A stretch of DNA of 39,860 bases from Dyella sp. ASV21 (lineage in GTDB: Bacteria; Pseudomonadota; Gammaproteobacteria; Xanthomonadales; Rhodanobacteraceae). The notes under the pieces were generated by a model. It saw only the letters and a list, made by a program, of their open reading frames with translations. It was not told the DNA's origin and did not search any database. Location of the stretch: the NCBI RefSeq assembly GCF_016428975.1, contig NZ_JAELTT010000040.1, positions 1 to 39,860 on the forward strand, read 5' to 3'. Below, in pieces: positions 7,949-17,184 of the stretch (the stretch's first letter is position 1; each line of letters opens with the position of its first letter). The translations under genes were made by a program, and so were the position numbers.

Positions 7949-10681
7949 ATGGCCAAGCTCATTCTCATCGACGGTTCGTCCTACCTCTATCGCGCCTTCC
8001 ACGCCCTGCCGCCGCTCAGCAACGCGCACGGCGAGCCCACCGGCGCACTGTTCGGCGTGGTCAACATGCTGCGCTCCACGCTCAAGGCCAAGCCCGACTA
8101 CGTCGCCTTCGTCAGCGACGCGCCCGGCCCAACCTTCCGCAACGCGCTGTACGACCAGTACAAGGCCAACCGGCCGCCGATGCCCGACGACCTGCGCGCC
8201 CAGGTGCAACCCATGCTCGATATCGTGAGCGCACTGGGCTTCCCCATCCTGCGCGTGGACGGCGTGGAAGCGGACGACGTGATCGGCACGCTCACCGAGC
8301 AGGCGCACGCGCAAGGCATCGAGGTGGAGATTTCCACCGGCGACAAGGACCTCGCGCAGCTGGTCCGCCCGGGCATCACGCTAGTCAACACCATGACCAA
8401 CGTGACCACCGACAGCGCCGGCGTGATGGACAAGTTCGGCGTGCCGCCGGAACAGATCGTGGACTTCCTCGCCCTCACCGGCGATACCGTGGACAACGTG
8501 CCCGGCGTGCCCAAGTGCGGCCCCAAGACCGCCGCCAAATGGCTGGCCGAATACGGCTCGCTGGATAACCTGATGGCCAACGCCGACAAGGTCGGCGGCA
8601 AGATCGGCGAGAGCCTGCGCGCGGCGCTGCCGCAGCTGCCGCTCTCGCGCGAACTGGTCACCATCAAGACCGACGTAGCCCTGGAACAACCGGTGACGGC
8701 GCTTACCCTGCACGAGCGTCACGTCGCGCAGCTGCGTGAGTTGTACACGCGCTACGAGTTCAAGCAGGCACTGAAGGAACTGGACGGCGCCAGCGCCGGT
8801 GCGGCGCCCAGCCCCGAAGTCAGCCGCGCACCCGCCCAGGGCACGCTGCTGCAGAACGAGCCCACGCTGAACATGGCCGGCCAGTACGAACTGGTCACCA
8901 CCCAGGCGCAGTTCGACGCATGGCTCCTCAAGGTCACCCACGCACCGCTGGTCTCCTTCGATACCGAAACCACCTCCATCGACGCCATGCAGGCCGACAT
9001 CGTGGGCCTGAGCCTCTCGGTAGAGCCGGGTCACGCGTGCTACGTGCCGCTGGCCCACGATTACCCGGGCGCACCCCAGCAGCTTTCGCGCGATCACGTG
9101 CTGGCCGCGCTCAAGCCGTTCTTCGAAGACCCCAGCCGCCCCAAGATGGGCCAGCACGCCAAGTACGACATCAACATCCTGTCGCACTACGGCATCGCAC
9201 TGCAGGGGTTGAAGCACGACTCAATGCTCGAATCCTACGTGTGGAACGCCACCGCCACACGCCACGACATGGATTCGCTCGCCAAGAAATACCTGGACGT
9301 CGACACCATCAAGTACGAGCAAGTAGCCGGCAAGGGCGCCAAGCAGATTCCGTTCTCGCAGGTGGACCTGGATACCGCCTGTCGTTACGCGGCGGAGGAC
9401 GCGGATATCACCTTGCGCCTGCACCACGCGCTATGGCCCAAGCTGGAAAGCATCCCCGCGCTGCAGGCGGTGTACGAAAACATCGAGATACCGCTGGTGC
9501 CCGTGCTGGCCGCCATGGAGCAGCGTGGCGTGCTGATCGATGTGAGCGAACTGCGCATGCAGAGCCAGCAGTTGGGCAAGCGCATGCTTGAGCTGCAACA
9601 GCAGGCATGGAAGGACGTCGGGCGCGAGTTCAATCTCGATTCGCCCAAGCAGTTGCAGGCCATCCTGTTCGACGAACTGGGTCTGCCCGCCAAGCTCAAG
9701 ACGCCCACCGGCCAGCCCTCCACCAACGAAGAGGCGCTGGAGGCCATTGCCGACGATCACTCGCTGCCGCGCCTGATCCTCGACTATCGCGGCCTCGCCA
9801 AGCTGCGCTCCACCTATACCGACAAGCTGGCCGAAATGGTCAACCCGCGCACCGGCCGCGTACACACCAGCTACCACCAGGGCGCGGTCGCCACCGGGCG
9901 TATTTCCTCCAGCGACCCGAACCTGCAGAACATCCCGGTGCGTACCGAGGAAGGCCGCCGCATTCGCCAGGCCTTCGTGGCGCCCGAGGGCTGGGTGGTG
10001 CTGGCGGCGGACTATTCGCAGATCGAGCTGCGCATCATGGCCCACCTGTCCGGCGACGAAGGCCTGCTCAAGGCGTTCCACGAAGGCGGCGACGTGCACC
10101 GCGCCACCGCCGCCGAAGTATTCGGCCTTACGCCCGAGGAGGTCAGCGCCAACCAGCGCCGCGCCGCCAAGGCGATCAACTTCGGCCTGATGTACGGCAT
10201 GAGCGCCTTCGGCCTGGCCCGCCAGCTCGGCGTGGACCGCGGCGAAGCCAGCGATTACATGGCGCGTTACTTCGCCCGCTACCCCGGCGTGCACGCCTTC
10301 ATGGAAGCCACACGCGAGCGCGCGCACCGCGAGGGCTACGTGGAAACCCTGTTCGGCCGCCGCCTGTATCTGGAAAACCTGCAGTCACGCAATCAGGCGC
10401 TGCGTGCCGGCGCCGAACGCGCCGCGGTGAACGCACCGATGCAGGGCACCGCCGCCGACATCATCAAGCGCGCCATGATCGCCGTGCACGACTGGCTGCG
10501 CGACCGCGACGACGCCCACATGCTGATGCAGGTGCACGATGAACTGGTGTTCGAGGTGCGCAAGGACGCGGTGGATGCGGTACGCGCAGGGGTGATCGAG
10601 CGCATGTCGGGCGCCGCCGAGTTGTCGGTGCCGTTGGTGGTGGATGTGGGCGTTGGAGCCAATTGGGATCAGGCGCACTGA
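7949..10681 (+). CDS. polA: DNA polymerase I
   Basis: A 910-residue three-domain polymerase for lagging-strand processing and repair. The N-terminal 5' nuclease begins AKLILIDGSSYLYRAFHALP and has DGVEADDVIGTL and STGDKDLAQLV. The 3'–5' exonuclease looks active: Asp338 and Glu340 (SFDTETTS), KYDINILSHYG, and YAAEDADITLRL. The polymerase has motif A with Asp688 (LAADYSQIELR), the O-helix RRAAKAINFGLMYG, and motif C with His863-Asp864-Glu865 (QVHDELVFEV). The ATG at 7949 begins the conserved protein; an in-frame upstream start at 7883 would add 22 unconserved residues. Confidence 0.98.
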   Translation: MAKLILIDGSSYLYRAFHALPPLSNAHGEPTGALFGVVNMLRSTLKAKPDYVAFVSDAPGPTFRNALYDQYKANRPPMPDDLRAQVQPMLDIVSALGFPILRVDGVEADDVIGTLTEQAHAQGIEVEISTGDKDLAQLVRPGITLVNTMTNVTTDSAGVMDKFGVPPEQIVDFLALTGDTVDNVPGVPKCGPKTAAKWLAEYGSLDNLMANADKVGGKIGESLRAALPQLPLSRELVTIKTDVALEQPVTALTLHERHVAQLRELYTRYEFKQALKELDGASAGAAPSPEVSRAPAQGTLLQNEPTLNMAGQYELVTTQAQFDAWLLKVTHAPLVSFDTETTSIDAMQADIVGLSLSVEPGHACYVPLAHDYPGAPQQLSRDHVLAALKPFFEDPSRPKMGQHAKYDINILSHYGIALQGLKHDSMLESYVWNATATRHDMDSLAKKYLDVDTIKYEQVAGKGAKQIPFSQVDLDTACRYAAEDADITLRLHHALWPKLESIPALQAVYENIEIPLVPVLAAMEQRGVLIDVSELRMQSQQLGKRMLELQQQAWKDVGREFNLDSPKQLQAILFDELGLPAKLKTPTGQPSTNEEALEAIADDHSLPRLILDYRGLAKLRSTYTDKLAEMVNPRTGRVHTSYHQGAVATGRISSSDPNLQNIPVRTEEGRRIRQAFVAPEGWVVLAADYSQIELRIMAHLSGDEGLLKAFHEGGDVHRATAAEVFGLTPEEVSANQRRAAKAINFGLMYGMSAFGLARQLGVDRGEASDYMARYFARYPGVHAFMEATRERAHREGYVETLFGRRLYLENLQSRNQALRAGAERAAVNAPMQGTAADIIKRAMIAVHDWLRDRDDAHMLMQVHDELVFEVRKDAVDAVRAGVIERMSGAAELSVPLVVDVGVGANWDQAH

Positions 10682-10740
10682 GGGTGCGTTGATTCGGCTG
10701 GGCGCGACCGGGGTGTTTTCTGCACGCTGGGTCGCGCTTG

Positions 10741-10760
10741 CTTTCGCGGGGATGACGGCG
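10741..10760 (-). repeat. Half-copy of REP-like element
   Basis: CTTTCGCGGGGATGACGGCG is, on the other strand, CGCCGTCATCCCCGCGAAAG. It matches the 3709–3727 region of the post-purH gap with few changes. It lies in the 208-base spacer after polA, which otherwise holds no recognisable feature. Confidence 0.45.
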
Positions 10761-10889
10761 AGGGAGAGGACAAGGTGCGGACGCGAGACGCCCAACCGGC
10801 GCCGAGCGAGCCCACCACGCCGCATCCCCTCTAACCCATCCCCTTATGCCAGCACCTGAGCCCCTCCCCGCACCAGCTATCATGGGCGG

Positions 10890-12065
10890 ATGAGCACTCC
10901 CCATTCCCCCCTCCCCATCATCCGCCTCAAAACCGACCGCGCCCCCGGCCACCCCTGGGTGTGGTCCGCCCAGGTCATCAAGCCCGAGACCCGCCTGCCC
11001 CCCGGCAGCGTGGTCGACGTGGAAGACGCCAAGGGCCGCTTTGTCGGTCGCGGCTTCTGGAACGGGCATGCGCGCATTGCCCTGCGCCTGCTCACCACCG
11101 ACCCGGCCGAAGCGGTCGATGCCGAGTGGATCGCCGCACGCATCGACCGCGCCGTGACGCTGCGCCAGGAACTGCTGCAGCTCGACCGCGTGAGCGACGC
11201 CTGGCGCGTGGTGCACAGCGAAGGCGACGGGCTCTCGGGCCTGGTGGTGGATCGCTATGCCGACATCCTGGTGATCGAATATTTCGCTGCCGGCATGTGG
11301 CGCTTCCGCGAGGCCATCCATGCCGCGCTCAAGCGCCACTTCCCCGACGCGCGCCTGTACTGGTTCGCCGAGAGCCACGTGCAGAAGCAGGAGTCGTTCG
11401 ACTGCCGCTCGCCCGATGCCCCCGTGCCGGTGGAAGTGCACGAGCACGGCCTGCGCTTCCATGCCGCGCCGGGCTACGGTCACAAGACCGGTTTCTTTGC
11501 CGACCAGCGCGAGAACCGCCATCACTTTGCGCGCCTGGCCAAGGGCCGGCGCGTGCTCGACCTGTGCTGCAACGCCGGCGGCTTCGCCGTGCACGCCCTG
11601 GCAGCGGGAGCACGCGAGGCCATCGGCGTGGACATGGACCCGGGCATCCTGGAGATCGCCCGCGCCAATGCCGCCGCCAACGATGTGCCGGCCACCTTCG
11701 AGCAGGCCGATATCTTCGACTGGCTGCGCGCGGCGGTGGCGCGTGGCGAGCAATTCGATGCGGTGATCCTTGATCCCGCCAAGCTCACCCGCGATCGCAC
11801 CCGGGTGGTAGATGCGCTGAAAAAGTATTTCGCCATGAATCGCCTGGCGCTGGACGTGATTCCGCCCGGCGGCCTGTTGCTGACCTGCTCGTGCACGGGC
11901 CTGGTGAGCGAGGCGGATTTCCTGGAAATGCTGCGTCGCGTGGCGCTCAATGCGGGCCGCGAAATTCAGGTGCTCCACGTGGCCGGCGCCGGTGCCGACC
12001 ATCCGTTCCGCAGCGACGTGCCGGAAGGTCGCTATCTGAAAGCGGTGTTCTGTCGCGTGATGTAG
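10890..12065 (+). CDS. RlmI-like class I rRNA (cytosine-C5)-methyltransferase
   Basis: A 391-residue protein of the RlmI/COG1092 family: an N-terminal PUA domain (about 1–75, GHPWVWSAQVI), a linker domain (SEGDGLSGLVVDRY), and a C-terminal Rossmann methyltransferase. The SAM motif is VLDLCCNAGGF with Asp224, followed by GVDMDPGILEIARANA. The family normally has DPPxF at motif IV; here it reads DPAKL (Asp295 to Leu299). A late CSCTGLVSE keeps the expected cysteine. RlmI of E. coli makes m5C1962 in 23S rRNA, but the altered motif makes the exact target uncertain. Confidence 0.85.
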   Translation: MSTPHSPLPIIRLKTDRAPGHPWVWSAQVIKPETRLPPGSVVDVEDAKGRFVGRGFWNGHARIALRLLTTDPAEAVDAEWIAARIDRAVTLRQELLQLDRVSDAWRVVHSEGDGLSGLVVDRYADILVIEYFAAGMWRFREAIHAALKRHFPDARLYWFAESHVQKQESFDCRSPDAPVPVEVHEHGLRFHAAPGYGHKTGFFADQRENRHHFARLAKGRRVLDLCCNAGGFAVHALAAGAREAIGVDMDPGILEIARANAAANDVPATFEQADIFDWLRAAVARGEQFDAVILDPAKLTRDRTRVVDALKKYFAMNRLALDVIPPGGLLLTCSCTGLVSEADFLEMLRRVALNAGREIQVLHVAGAGADHPFRSDVPEGRYLKAVFCRVM

Positions 12066-12090
12066 TGATGGCCATCGCCTGGAGGCGCGC

Positions 12091-13293
12091 ATGCTCGATG
12101 TTGTCGAAACCCTTCGTGACTACAACGCCGGACGCGATCCCGAGCGTCTCGAACGCAAGTACGCCGCGATGCGGCGCGACCCGTTCGTGTTCCTGCGCGG
12201 CAGCTGCCATCGATTCTATGCGCGCCTGCCCGAAGCCAAGGTATTGGCCAAGGCGCCGCTCACCTGGGTGTGCGGCGACCTGCACCTGGAAAACTTCGGC
12301 AGCTACAAGGGCGACAACCGCCTGGTCTACTTCGACCTCAACGATTTCGACGAGGCGGCGCTGGCACCAAGCAGCTGGGAACTGATCCGCCTGCTCACCA
12401 GCGTGCATCTGGCCGCCGGCAGCCTGACCTTGAGCAAAGCCCAGGCCAACCACCTGTGCGGCTGTTTCCTGGATGCCTACGTGGAGGCGCTGCGCCTCGG
12501 CAAGGCGCGCTGGATCGAGCGCGATACCGCGCAAGGCATGGTTGGCGACCTGCTCGACAGCCTGCGCGGCCGGCTGCGATCGCACTTCCTCGACAGCCGC
12601 ACCGAACGCAAGGGCAAGCGCCGCAGCATCCGCCTGGATGGCAAGCGCGCGCTGCCGGTCACCGACAAGCAGCGCGACAAGGTCACCGCGTTGATCGGCA
12701 AGATCTGCGCCCACGAGCCCGACCCCGCGTTCTATAAAGTCATCGACGTGGCGCGCCGCATCGCCGGCACCGGCAGTCTGGGCGTGGATCGTTACTCCAT
12801 CCTGGTCCAGGGCAAGGGCTCGCCAGACGGCAACTACCTGCTCGACCTCAAGCAGGCGCTGCCCTCTTCCCTCGTTCCCCAGCTCAGCGTGCCGCAACCG
12901 GACTGGGCCAGCGAGGCCGCGCGCGTGGTCGGCGTGCAGCAGCGCATGCAGGCGATTTCGCCGGCGTTTCTGCGGGCCGTGAGCATGGGCCGCAAGAGCT
13001 ATGTACTGCGCGGCCTGCAACCCACCGAGGATCGCGTGGCGCTGGCCGACTGGCATGGCAAGTTCGAACGGCTGGAGGGCGTGCTCAGCGCCATGGGGCG
13101 CCTTACCGCCTGGGCACAACTGCGCAGCAGCGGCCGTCAGGGCTCGGTCACCGCCGACAGCTTGATGGCCTTTGCCGAAAAACGGCGCTGGCCCGTGCAG
13201 CTGCGCGAGCTGGCCCTGGAATGCGCCGAGCGCACCCGGCGCGATTGGCAGGCCTTCGCCAAGGCCTACGACAAAGGCGCGTTTAGGCCATAG
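12091..13293 (+). CDS. DUF2252 family protein (kinase-like fold)
   Basis: A 400-residue protein of the DUF2252 family. The defining blocks are RDPFVFLRGSCHRFYARLP near residue 30, CGDLHLENFGSY (Asp63, His65) and YFDLNDFDE (Asp82, Asp85, Asp87). These look like the catalytic and metal-binding loops of aminoglycoside phosphotransferase-type kinases, so a phosphotransfer activity is plausible but untested. A good GGAGG lies before the ATG. It follows the RlmI-like gene by 25 bases and is probably co-transcribed with it. Biological role unknown. Confidence 0.85.
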   Translation: MLDVVETLRDYNAGRDPERLERKYAAMRRDPFVFLRGSCHRFYARLPEAKVLAKAPLTWVCGDLHLENFGSYKGDNRLVYFDLNDFDEAALAPSSWELIRLLTSVHLAAGSLTLSKAQANHLCGCFLDAYVEALRLGKARWIERDTAQGMVGDLLDSLRGRLRSHFLDSRTERKGKRRSIRLDGKRALPVTDKQRDKVTALIGKICAHEPDPAFYKVIDVARRIAGTGSLGVDRYSILVQGKGSPDGNYLLDLKQALPSSLVPQLSVPQPDWASEAARVVGVQQRMQAISPAFLRAVSMGRKSYVLRGLQPTEDRVALADWHGKFERLEGVLSAMGRLTAWAQLRSSGRQGSVTADSLMAFAEKRRWPVQLRELALECAERTRRDWQAFAKAYDKGAFRP

Positions 13294-13361
13294 CCCGGGC
13301 CGATCCCGGCTTCTGAGACGCCAGCGCGTACACTTGGCGCCCTGTGCTCCTGGGTATTGCC

Positions 13362-14807
13362 ATGTCTTTGACCGACCTTTTACTGATCGTGCTCGTCCTC
13401 GCCGTGTTGGCGCTGATCGCCCTGCAGGTGATGAACCTGCTTCGCGGCCGCGACGATGGCAGCCTCACCGCGCGCCTGGACGCGCTCAAAGACGACAACC
13501 GCCACCTGCGCGACGCGCTGGCGCAGGAGCAGCGCGCCGGACGCGGCGAGATCACCCAGTCGCTCACCCAGTTCCGTGGCCTCGTACAAGAGCAGCTCGG
13601 CAACATGAGTACGCAGCAGCACGAGCGCATCGGCCACTTCGGCCAGCGCCTGGATGTGCTCACCGAACGCACCGACGCCGGCCTGCAGGCGCTGTCGCAG
13701 CGCTTAACCGAAGACGCACGCCGCAGTCGCGAGGAACTCACCGTCGCCCTCAACCGCTTCGGCGAACAACAGCAGCAGCGCCTCAGTGCGCTCACCGCCG
13801 ACAATGAAAAGCGCATGGGTGAAGTGCGCGCCACGCTCGAAACCAAGCTCAAGGCGATGCAGGACGACAACGCCGCCAAGCTGGAACAGATGCGCGCCAC
13901 CGTGGACGAAAAGCTGCAGACCACGCTGGAAACGCGCCTGGGCCAGTCCTTCGCCCTGGTGTCCGAGCGCCTGGAGCAAGTGCAGCGCGGCCTGGGCGAA
14001 ATGCAGAGCCTCGCCACCGGCGTGGGCGATCTCAAGCGCGTGCTCACCAACGTGAAGACGCGCGGCATCCTGGGCGAGGTGCAGTTGGCCGCGTTGCTGG
14101 AGCAATTGCTCACCAACGATCAGTACGATGCCAACGTGGTCACCATTCCCGGCAGCAGCGACCGCGTGGAATTCGCCGTGCGCATGCCTGGCGCCACCGA
14201 AGGCGGCCAGCTCTACCTGCCTATCGATGCCAAATTCCCGGTGGAGGATTACCAGCGCCTGCTCGATGCCCAGGAGGCGGCCGATATCGATGCGGCCACC
14301 CAGGCTGGCCGCGCACTCGAAACGCGCGTGCGCGAGGAGGCCAAGCGCATCCGCGGCAAGTACGTGGCTCCTCCGCACACCACCGACTTCGCGGTGCTGT
14401 TCCTGCCCACCGAAGGCCTGTATGCCGAAGTCATCCGCCGCCCCGGCCTGTTCGAAGCCTTGCAGCGCGATTTCCACGTCACCGTGGCTGGCCCCACCAC
14501 GCTCACCGCCCTGCTCAACAGCTTGCAGATGGGCTTTCGCACACTCGCCATCGCCAAGCGCAGCAGCGAAGTGTGGACCTTGCTCGGCGCGGTGAAGACC
14601 GAATTCGGCAAGTTTGGCACCGTGCTGGAAAAGACCCGCAAGAAGCTCAACGAAGCCAGCAACGTCATCGAGCAGGCCAGCGTGCGGACGCGCGCCATCG
14701 AGCGCAAGTTGAAGGGCGTTGAAACCTTGCCCGGCAACGAAGCGCAGCAACTGCTGGCCGACGCCCCCGCCATCGACGACAGCGGCGATGAAGAGAACGA
14801 AGGCTGA
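13362..14807 (+). CDS. rmuC: DNA recombination protein RmuC
   Basis: A 481-residue protein: an N-terminal membrane anchor (residues 5–25), a long coiled coil to about residue 215 rich in Glu/Arg/Gln, and the C-terminal RmuC domain (ILGEVQLAALLEQLLTNDQY, LYLPIDAKFPVEDYQRLLDA, VLFLPTEGLYAEVIRRPGL). RmuC is a predicted nuclease-fold protein that limits recombination at inverted repeats. The ATG at 13362 is preferred over an in-frame GTG at 13344. The stop codon lies in a hairpin shared with the convergent small gene. Confidence 0.95.
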   Translation: MSLTDLLLIVLVLAVLALIALQVMNLLRGRDDGSLTARLDALKDDNRHLRDALAQEQRAGRGEITQSLTQFRGLVQEQLGNMSTQQHERIGHFGQRLDVLTERTDAGLQALSQRLTEDARRSREELTVALNRFGEQQQQRLSALTADNEKRMGEVRATLETKLKAMQDDNAAKLEQMRATVDEKLQTTLETRLGQSFALVSERLEQVQRGLGEMQSLATGVGDLKRVLTNVKTRGILGEVQLAALLEQLLTNDQYDANVVTIPGSSDRVEFAVRMPGATEGGQLYLPIDAKFPVEDYQRLLDAQEAADIDAATQAGRALETRVREEAKRIRGKYVAPPHTTDFAVLFLPTEGLYAEVIRRPGLFEALQRDFHVTVAGPTTLTALLNSLQMGFRTLAIAKRSSEVWTLLGAVKTEFGKFGTVLEKTRKKLNEASNVIEQASVRTRAIERKLKGVETLPGNEAQQLLADAPAIDDSGDEENEG

Positions 14808-14822
14808 GCGCTAGCTCAAGCC
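14802..14822. terminator. Hairpin spanning two convergent stop codons
   Basis: GGCTGAGC-GCTA-GCTC(A)AGCC is an eight-base-pair stem with one bulged A and a four-base loop. It includes the rmuC TGA on the plus strand and the TGA of the facing gene on the minus strand. A compact bidirectional terminator is likely, though no T-tracts flank it. Confidence 0.45.
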
Positions 14823-15265
14823 GAGGCGCTGACCAGGCTACCGCTGCTACCGCTACCTTCGGCCAGCAGCGCCGTGCTCAACGCGGATACCGCCGACTCC
14901 AACTGCCCCATGGTGGTGGTCATTGCCGCCTGCAATGCGGTCACACGCGCCAGGTTGGCGGGATCTTTGGCCTGCGGGCCAGACGTGGCGGCATGCAATT
15001 GCTGTTGCTGCTGGGCCAGCATTTTCTGTAGCTGAGCGATTTCGCGCAGCAACGCTTGCACCGTGGGGCTCGCGGCACTGGTGCTGCCGTCGCTGCCACC
15101 GTTGGCGCTCGCGCTGTTGGCCGGCGACTTGATCGCGCTGCCTGCCACGCTGACATGCGAGCCCGACGTGATGCCTTCCGACGATGAAGCCGCGCTGGCC
15201 GACGCGGGCGCGCCGGCGATGCTCACGGGGATGCTGGAGGTATCCATATGGATGCCGATGCTCAT
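14816..15265 (-). CDS. Small low-complexity Ser/Ala/Gln-rich protein
   Basis: About 149 residues. The N-terminal half is rich in Ser, Ala and Gly without a signal peptide. The middle (about 70–95) is a short coiled coil with a run of five glutamines (LLREIAQLQKMLAQQQQQLH). The C-terminus is an Ala/Ser/Thr helix. I do not recognise the family; the style resembles FlxA-like or other small coiled-coil proteins. The ATG at 15265 is chosen because AAGGA lies six bases before it; the ATG at 15271 would abut that site. Coding status rests on the RBS and convergent packing against rmuC. Confidence 0.6.
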   Translation of the reverse strand: MSIGIHMDTSSIPVSIAGAPASASAASSSEGITSGSHVSVAGSAIKSPANSASANGGSDGSTSAASPTVQALLREIAQLQKMLAQQQQQLHAATSGPQAKDPANLARVTALQAAMTTTMGQLESAVSALSTALLAEGSGSSGSLVSASA

Positions 15266-15429
15266 GGCCATTCCTTGTGCATAGTCGCCCGGTAGATCGG
15301 CCGCCAGGCCAGAAACTTGAGCGCGTGCATGCCACCAACCGGCCGCCCCGAGGGGCGCTTAACCCCATCGCCAGGCATATCGCGTTTCATCTCATGCACC
15401 GGACGTCGGTGCCTGCCAGGAGCCTTCGG

Positions 15430-16248
15430 ATGAATCCGCGCACCCTGTTGCTTGCGGCACTGGCCGCACTCGCCGCCAGCGGCAACGCCGCCGCCGTCGG
15501 GCGATTGGTGGACCTGACCGTGTACGACCGCACCAGCGAACAAGCGTTGCCGGTGTATGCCTATCAAGGCCGCTATTACGTGGCCGGCCAACCGGGCCAC
15601 CGATATGAGATCCAGCTACGTAGTCGCGAGTACGGGCGCCTGCTGAGCGTGCTGTCCGTAGACGGCATCAATGCCATTTCCGGCGATACCGCCGACTGGT
15701 CGCAAACCGGTTACGTGCTCGCGCCGCGCGCCAGCGCGCAGGTGCGCGGCTGGCGCAAGAGCCTGTCGGAAGTGGCGGACTTCGTGTTCGCCGATGCCTC
15801 CAACAGCTACGCCGAGCGCACCGGCCGACCGGACAATGTGGGCGTGATCGGCGTAGCGGTGTTTCGCCCGCGTGAACTGCAACCCGCGCCGGGCATCGCC
15901 ATGGCGAAGGCGCAGCAGGCGCCGCCCGCACCCGCGCCTGCTGCGCCGGCCGCACCGGTTGAATCCAGCGCCGCGGCGGCACCGCGTGCCGCCATCATGC
16001 CGGTGCCCCCGCCGGTCAGCGCCCTACCCATCGACCGCGGACCGCTGGGCACCGGTCACGGCGAGCGCGAAAACTCCCAGGTGAACTACACCAATTTCCA
16101 ACGCGCTTCGCGCACGCCCGATGAAATAATCACCCTGTACTACGACACGCGCGAACGCCTGATCGCCCAGGGCGTGCTGCCCCAGGCATCGACGCTGCCC
16201 ACGCGGCCCGATCCTTTTCCCGGTCATTTTGTTCCCGACCCGCGGTAA
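15430..16248 (+). CDS. Exported Pro/Ala-rich protein of unknown function
   Basis: 272 residues with a signal peptide (NPRTLLLAALAALAASGNAAA). Residues about 25–155 form a globular domain with conserved-looking stretches: LPVYAYQGRYYVAGQPGHRY, LSVDGINAISGDTADW, SQTGYVLAPRASAQVRGWRK and NVGVIGVAVFRP. A Pro/Ala linker (about 165–205) follows, then a C-terminal segment with TPDEIITLYYDTRERLIAQG. Similar exported proteins occur in xanthomonads and burkholderias, to my recollection, without assigned function. AGGAG seven bases before 15430 decides the start; longer in-frame starts exist upstream. Confidence 0.75.
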   Translation: MNPRTLLLAALAALAASGNAAAVGRLVDLTVYDRTSEQALPVYAYQGRYYVAGQPGHRYEIQLRSREYGRLLSVLSVDGINAISGDTADWSQTGYVLAPRASAQVRGWRKSLSEVADFVFADASNSYAERTGRPDNVGVIGVAVFRPRELQPAPGIAMAKAQQAPPAPAPAAPAAPVESSAAAAPRAAIMPVPPPVSALPIDRGPLGTGHGERENSQVNYTNFQRASRTPDEIITLYYDTRERLIAQGVLPQASTLPTRPDPFPGHFVPDPR

Positions 16249-16329
16249 CTCGCGCCCGCTCGTTCAACTGCCGGCAGGCTGATACATGGCAGCATGCGGG
16301 ACGCCCGCCGCGTCCCGTAGGAGCCACGC

Positions 16330-17184
16330 ATGTTGGATGCCTTGCCCACCCTGATCCGCGAACTGGAACAGGATCGTTCACTCGAACAGCCCGACCGACT
16401 GCGCGAGCGGGTGCAGGCGCTGGATCGCCTCGACGAACTGCTGCAGGCGGGTACGTGTGCGACCGATGGCGCGGACTGGCGACAACGTGGCGAAGCGGTA
16501 TGGGCGCGGCTGGATCGCGTGCAACAACGCCTGGGCGAAGCCATTCGCCTGGCGATCAAGCAGGGGGCGGGTGGCCATGCGCTGCGCGGCTGGGTCGCGC
16601 CGGGCGAACGGGGTCATCCCGGCGACCCGCAAGGCTACGATCACCTCGATGCGCTGGTGAGCGATGTGCTCGCCTTCGAGGAACCCGGCGTACCCCTGCA
16701 TGCGCTCGACGCGGACATGGTGTTCTACCAACCCACGCCGGCACGCCATGTGTTCGAACTGATCGAGCGCGTGCGCTTCACCCCGGACGACGTGCTGGTG
16801 GACCTGGGTTCGGGCATGGGGCACGTGCCCCTGCTGGTGTCGATCTGCACCCGCGCCCACAGCATCGGCATCGAACGCGAACCGGTCTACGCGGAGGCGG
16901 CTCGCCGGCAGGCCCAGGCGTTGCAACTGGATCGCGTGGAATTCCTCACCCAGGACGCGCGCGAGGCCGATATCTCGCGCGGTACCGTGTTCTATCTCTA
17001 CACGCCGTTCAGCGGCGGCATCCTGCGCGAGATGCTGGACAAGCTGGCGCACCAAGGGCGCCAGCGCCCGATCCGCCTGGCCACGCTGGGCCCATGCACC
17101 GACGCGGTGGCGAACGAGCCGTGGCTGGAACTGGTGGGCCCACGCGAGGCCCACCGCATTACGCTGTTTCGCTCGCGGGGCTAG
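16330..17184 (+). CDS. Class I SAM-dependent methyltransferase-like protein
   Basis: A 284-residue protein. The first ~110 residues are helical and charged. Next comes MVFYQPTPARHVFELIERV and a Rossmann core with SAM motif I LVDLGSGMGHVPLL (Asp158, Gly160, Gly162, Gly164), the acidic strand end GIEREPVYAEAA, and VEFLTQDAREADI. After strand 4 it reads TVFYLYTPFSGGILREML, reminiscent of DOT1/KMT-type folds, though the substrate is unknown. AGGAG stands before the ATG. The stop overlaps that of the opposite-strand gene in a shared CTAG. Confidence 0.75.
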   Translation: MLDALPTLIRELEQDRSLEQPDRLRERVQALDRLDELLQAGTCATDGADWRQRGEAVWARLDRVQQRLGEAIRLAIKQGAGGHALRGWVAPGERGHPGDPQGYDHLDALVSDVLAFEEPGVPLHALDADMVFYQPTPARHVFELIERVRFTPDDVLVDLGSGMGHVPLLVSICTRAHSIGIEREPVYAEAARRQAQALQLDRVEFLTQDAREADISRGTVFYLYTPFSGGILREMLDKLAHQGRQRPIRLATLGPCTDAVANEPWLELVGPREAHRITLFRSRG

